Shown here in pieces: positions 58,748 through 60,495 of a stretch of DNA of 60,495 bases. Source of the stretch: an uncultured Clostridia bacterium (GTDB taxonomy: Bacteria > Bacillota > Clostridia > Christensenellales > CAG-314); contig CALVLA010000008.1 of assembly GCA_944336125.1 (NCBI GenBank), forward strand, positions 1-60,495, given 5' to 3'. The notes under the pieces were generated by a model. It had not been told where the DNA came from. It saw only the letters and a list, made by a program, of their open reading frames with translations, and ran no database searches. The position numbers were made by a program, and so were the translations under genes. Each line of letters begins with the position of its first letter. The first letter of the stretch is position 1.

Positions 58748-60436
58748 ATGCCGTTTGACGCAATAAATTTGTCGGTTTTGACCGAGGAACTAAAACAAAA
58801 ACTTATCGGCGGAAAGATAAACAAAATCAGCCAGCCCGAAAAAGACGAAGTGGTTTTAAACGTATTTAACAAAAAAAACTACAAGCTGTCGGTGTCGGCT
58901 TCGGGTTCGCTGCCTAAAATTCATTTGACGGAGCAAAACAAGCCCAATCCCGCAGTTGCCCCTTCCTTCTGCATGGTTTTGAGGAAGCACATTTTAAACG
59001 GAGAAATAACAAACGTTTTTCAGCAGCCTTTCGAAAGGGTTGTAGTGCTTGAAATTTTGTCGGGAAACGAACTTGGCGACAGCGAACACAAAAAACTCAT
59101 TTGCGAAGTCGTGGGAAAAAGCGCGAATATTTTCCTTACAAAAGGCGACTACACAATTATCGATTGTTTAAAGCGTATTCCGTTAAGCTCCCTTGCCGAC
59201 AGACCGACTGTACCGGGGCAAAAATTCGAGTTTTTAACCCAGGACAAAATCTTCCCCGACGACTTTGAAAAAATCAAAGCCGTGCTTGACGTCAATCAAA
59301 ATGCCGACCCAAACGAAATTTTGAAAAACAAGCTTTTGGGCGTGGCTTACCCCACCCTTGTGGAAATGACGGCAAAAGGCATTTCAGCCGAGGAAGTAAC
59401 AAACAATATAAAGGACTTTTTGATTAAACTGAAAACCCCTTGTCCTCAGCTTATCACCGACGAAAACGGAAAGCCTAAGGACGTTACCGCCGTCGAATAC
59501 GCATATTTAAACGGACAGAAAAAAAACTTCGAAAGTTTAAACGAAGCTTACGACAGTTATTACGGCGAGAAGGACGCTTTTCAGCGAAAAAACGAAAGGA
59601 CAAAATCACTTTCGACGGTAGTAAAACACGCGCTTAACAGAATAGAAAAAAAGACAGCCTTGCAGCTTGACACTTTGCTTGAAGCCAAAAACAACGAGCA
59701 AAACAAAATTTTCGGCGAAATCATTTTGTCAAACCTTTACAAAATGAAAAAAGGCGACGAAAGCCTTACCGCAATCAATTACTATGACAACAGCGAAGTT
59801 ACGATAAAACTCGACCCCCTTTTGACGCCTCAGCAAAACTCTCAAAAGTATTTCAAAAAATACGCAAAGCAGAAAAAAACAGTCGAGTACACAAAACAGT
59901 TGCTTGAGGAAAACAAAAAGCAAATCGAATATCTGAAGTCCATTATGCAGTCGCTAAACAGTCCCCTTGACGTTCACGACATCGAGGACATAACGGTTGA
60001 ACTTCAAAACGCAAAGCTCATCAAAAAGCCGCAGTTGAAAGGAAAGCAAAAACCAAAGCCGTCGCAGTCCAAACCCATGCAATACGAAATTGACGGTTGG
60101 ACAGTACTTGTCGGAAAAAACAACACGCAAAACGACAAACTCACTTTCGGAACGGCAAAACCCAACGACATTTGGGTACACACGCAAAACTTCACTTCCT
60201 GCCACACCATTGTTTTGAACCCCGAAAACAAACAGGTTCCCGACAAAGTCATCGAGCAGGCGGCGGAAATAACGGCGTTTTTTTCAGAAGCGGCAAATTC
60301 AAGCAAGGTAAGCGTTTTTTACACCGAAAAGAAAAACGTAAAAAAACCTCCGAAAAGTCCTTTGGGCTTTGTCAACATTTTAAGTTTCAAAACCTGCGTA
60401 GTCGACCCACATGAACACGCGGACAAAAGAAAATAA
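58748..60436 (+). CDS. NFACT-family protein (RqcH/FbpA homologue)
   Basis: Homologue of the ribosome quality control factor RqcH, which binds obstructed 50S subunits and recruits tRNA-Ala for alanine tailing; older annotations call it fibronectin-binding protein. The 562-aa protein has an N-terminal NFACT-N domain (PFDAINLSVLTEELKQKLIG, LTEQNKPNPAVAPSFCMVLRKHI), a coiled-coil middle, and the NFACT-R domain with VLVGKNNTQNDKLTF and DIWVHTQNFTSCHTIV. The ATG after AGAGG is chosen; an upstream ATG lies at the promoter. Monocistronic and divergent from tig. Confidence 0.92.
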   Translation: MPFDAINLSVLTEELKQKLIGGKINKISQPEKDEVVLNVFNKKNYKLSVSASGSLPKIHLTEQNKPNPAVAPSFCMVLRKHILNGEITNVFQQPFERVVVLEILSGNELGDSEHKKLICEVVGKSANIFLTKGDYTIIDCLKRIPLSSLADRPTVPGQKFEFLTQDKIFPDDFEKIKAVLDVNQNADPNEILKNKLLGVAYPTLVEMTAKGISAEEVTNNIKDFLIKLKTPCPQLITDENGKPKDVTAVEYAYLNGQKKNFESLNEAYDSYYGEKDAFQRKNERTKSLSTVVKHALNRIEKKTALQLDTLLEAKNNEQNKIFGEIILSNLYKMKKGDESLTAINYYDNSEVTIKLDPLLTPQQNSQKYFKKYAKQKKTVEYTKQLLEENKKQIEYLKSIMQSLNSPLDVHDIEDITVELQNAKLIKKPQLKGKQKPKPSQSKPMQYEIDGWTVLVGKNNTQNDKLTFGTAKPNDIWVHTQNFTSCHTIVLNPENKQVPDKVIEQAAEITAFFSEAANSSKVSVFYTEKKNVKKPPKSPLGFVNILSFKTCVVDPHEHADKRK

Positions 60437-60438
60437 AA

Positions 60439-60468
60439 AAACCGTCGGTTTACCGACGGTTTAATTTT
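60439..60468 (+). terminator. Intrinsic terminator of the NFACT gene
   Basis: AAACCGTCGG and CCGACGGTTT form a perfect 10-bp stem with a 4-nt loop, then AATTTTTG. Confidence 0.85.
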
Positions 60469-60495
60469 TGATTTTTAAAAAATCTTTCCGCAAAG

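Overview
The window is about 60.5 kb of moderately low-GC chromosomal DNA from a low-GC Gram-positive (Firmicutes) bacterium of the spore-forming clostridial lineage. The reasons are spoIVA, a sigG-type sporulation sigma factor followed by a YlmC/YmxH PRC-barrel gene, a clostridial-style division and cell wall (dcw) cluster, type III glutamine synthetase, an NFACT/RqcH homologue, AGGAGG-type ribosome binding sites, sigma-A promoters with 17-bp spacers, and intrinsic terminators after most operons. Nothing points to an outer membrane. The exact genus cannot be read from the sequence; it looks like an uncultured gut-type clostridium.

Layout. 0-9.4 kb, mostly minus strand: tRNA-Gly, a CorC-like protein with an aldehyde dehydrogenase, a cysteine hydrolase, a MarR-controlled heterodimeric ABC exporter, and a YtrA-like GntR regulator with its ABC transporter. 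9.4-10.1 kb: six tRNAs on the plus strand, the last having its own promoter and running into a PfkB-type sugar kinase. 11-13 kb: an alpha-oxoamine synthase plus short-chain dehydrogenase pair that resembles the first two steps of sphingoid-base synthesis. 13.25-16.75 kb: tRNA-Leu and a decayed prophage-like island. The island holds two tandem, independently promoted and terminated cargo cassettes (morons) between fragments of the same two phage genes, and it ends in a truncated, frameshifted rubrerythrin. 17-24 kb: rdgB, spoIVA, then a radical SAM/der/plsY operon, a cyclophilin lipoprotein and a Dabb protein. 23.7-26.7 kb: feoA-feoB-rluA. 26.8-30.1 kb: glnN, then an SPFH protein and a ribbon-helix-helix regulator behind a TGATATCA-type operator. 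30-35.4 kb: purA, ymxH, sigG, a dihydroxy-acid dehydratase relative that has lost its key residues, acpP, a RidA protein and a 46-aa protein. 35.5-50.4 kb: asnS and the dcw cluster (mraZ, rsmH, ftsL-like, pbp, murE, mraY, murD, ftsW, murA, ftsQ, ftsA, ftsZ), with MraZ boxes over its promoter. 50.5-58.5 kb: a phosphoesterase, a small zinc-ribbon protein, a possible spore-surface protein, and the tig-clpP-clpX-lon-engB proteostasis series. 58.7-60.4 kb: the NFACT gene on the plus strand.

The most unusual part is the 13.3-16.7 kb island. It contains a candidate toxin (RNase-like C-terminal region) with an overlapping zinc-ribbon partner, and an AT-rich membrane-protein pair, each in its own cassette. 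The repeats show how the two cassettes came to lie side by side. Outside it, the most notable observations are the pseudoenzyme-like IlvD homologue beside sigG, the sphingoid-like gene pair, and the SPFH/ribbon-helix-helix operon. All family assignments rest on reading the translated sequence by eye; no database search was run.
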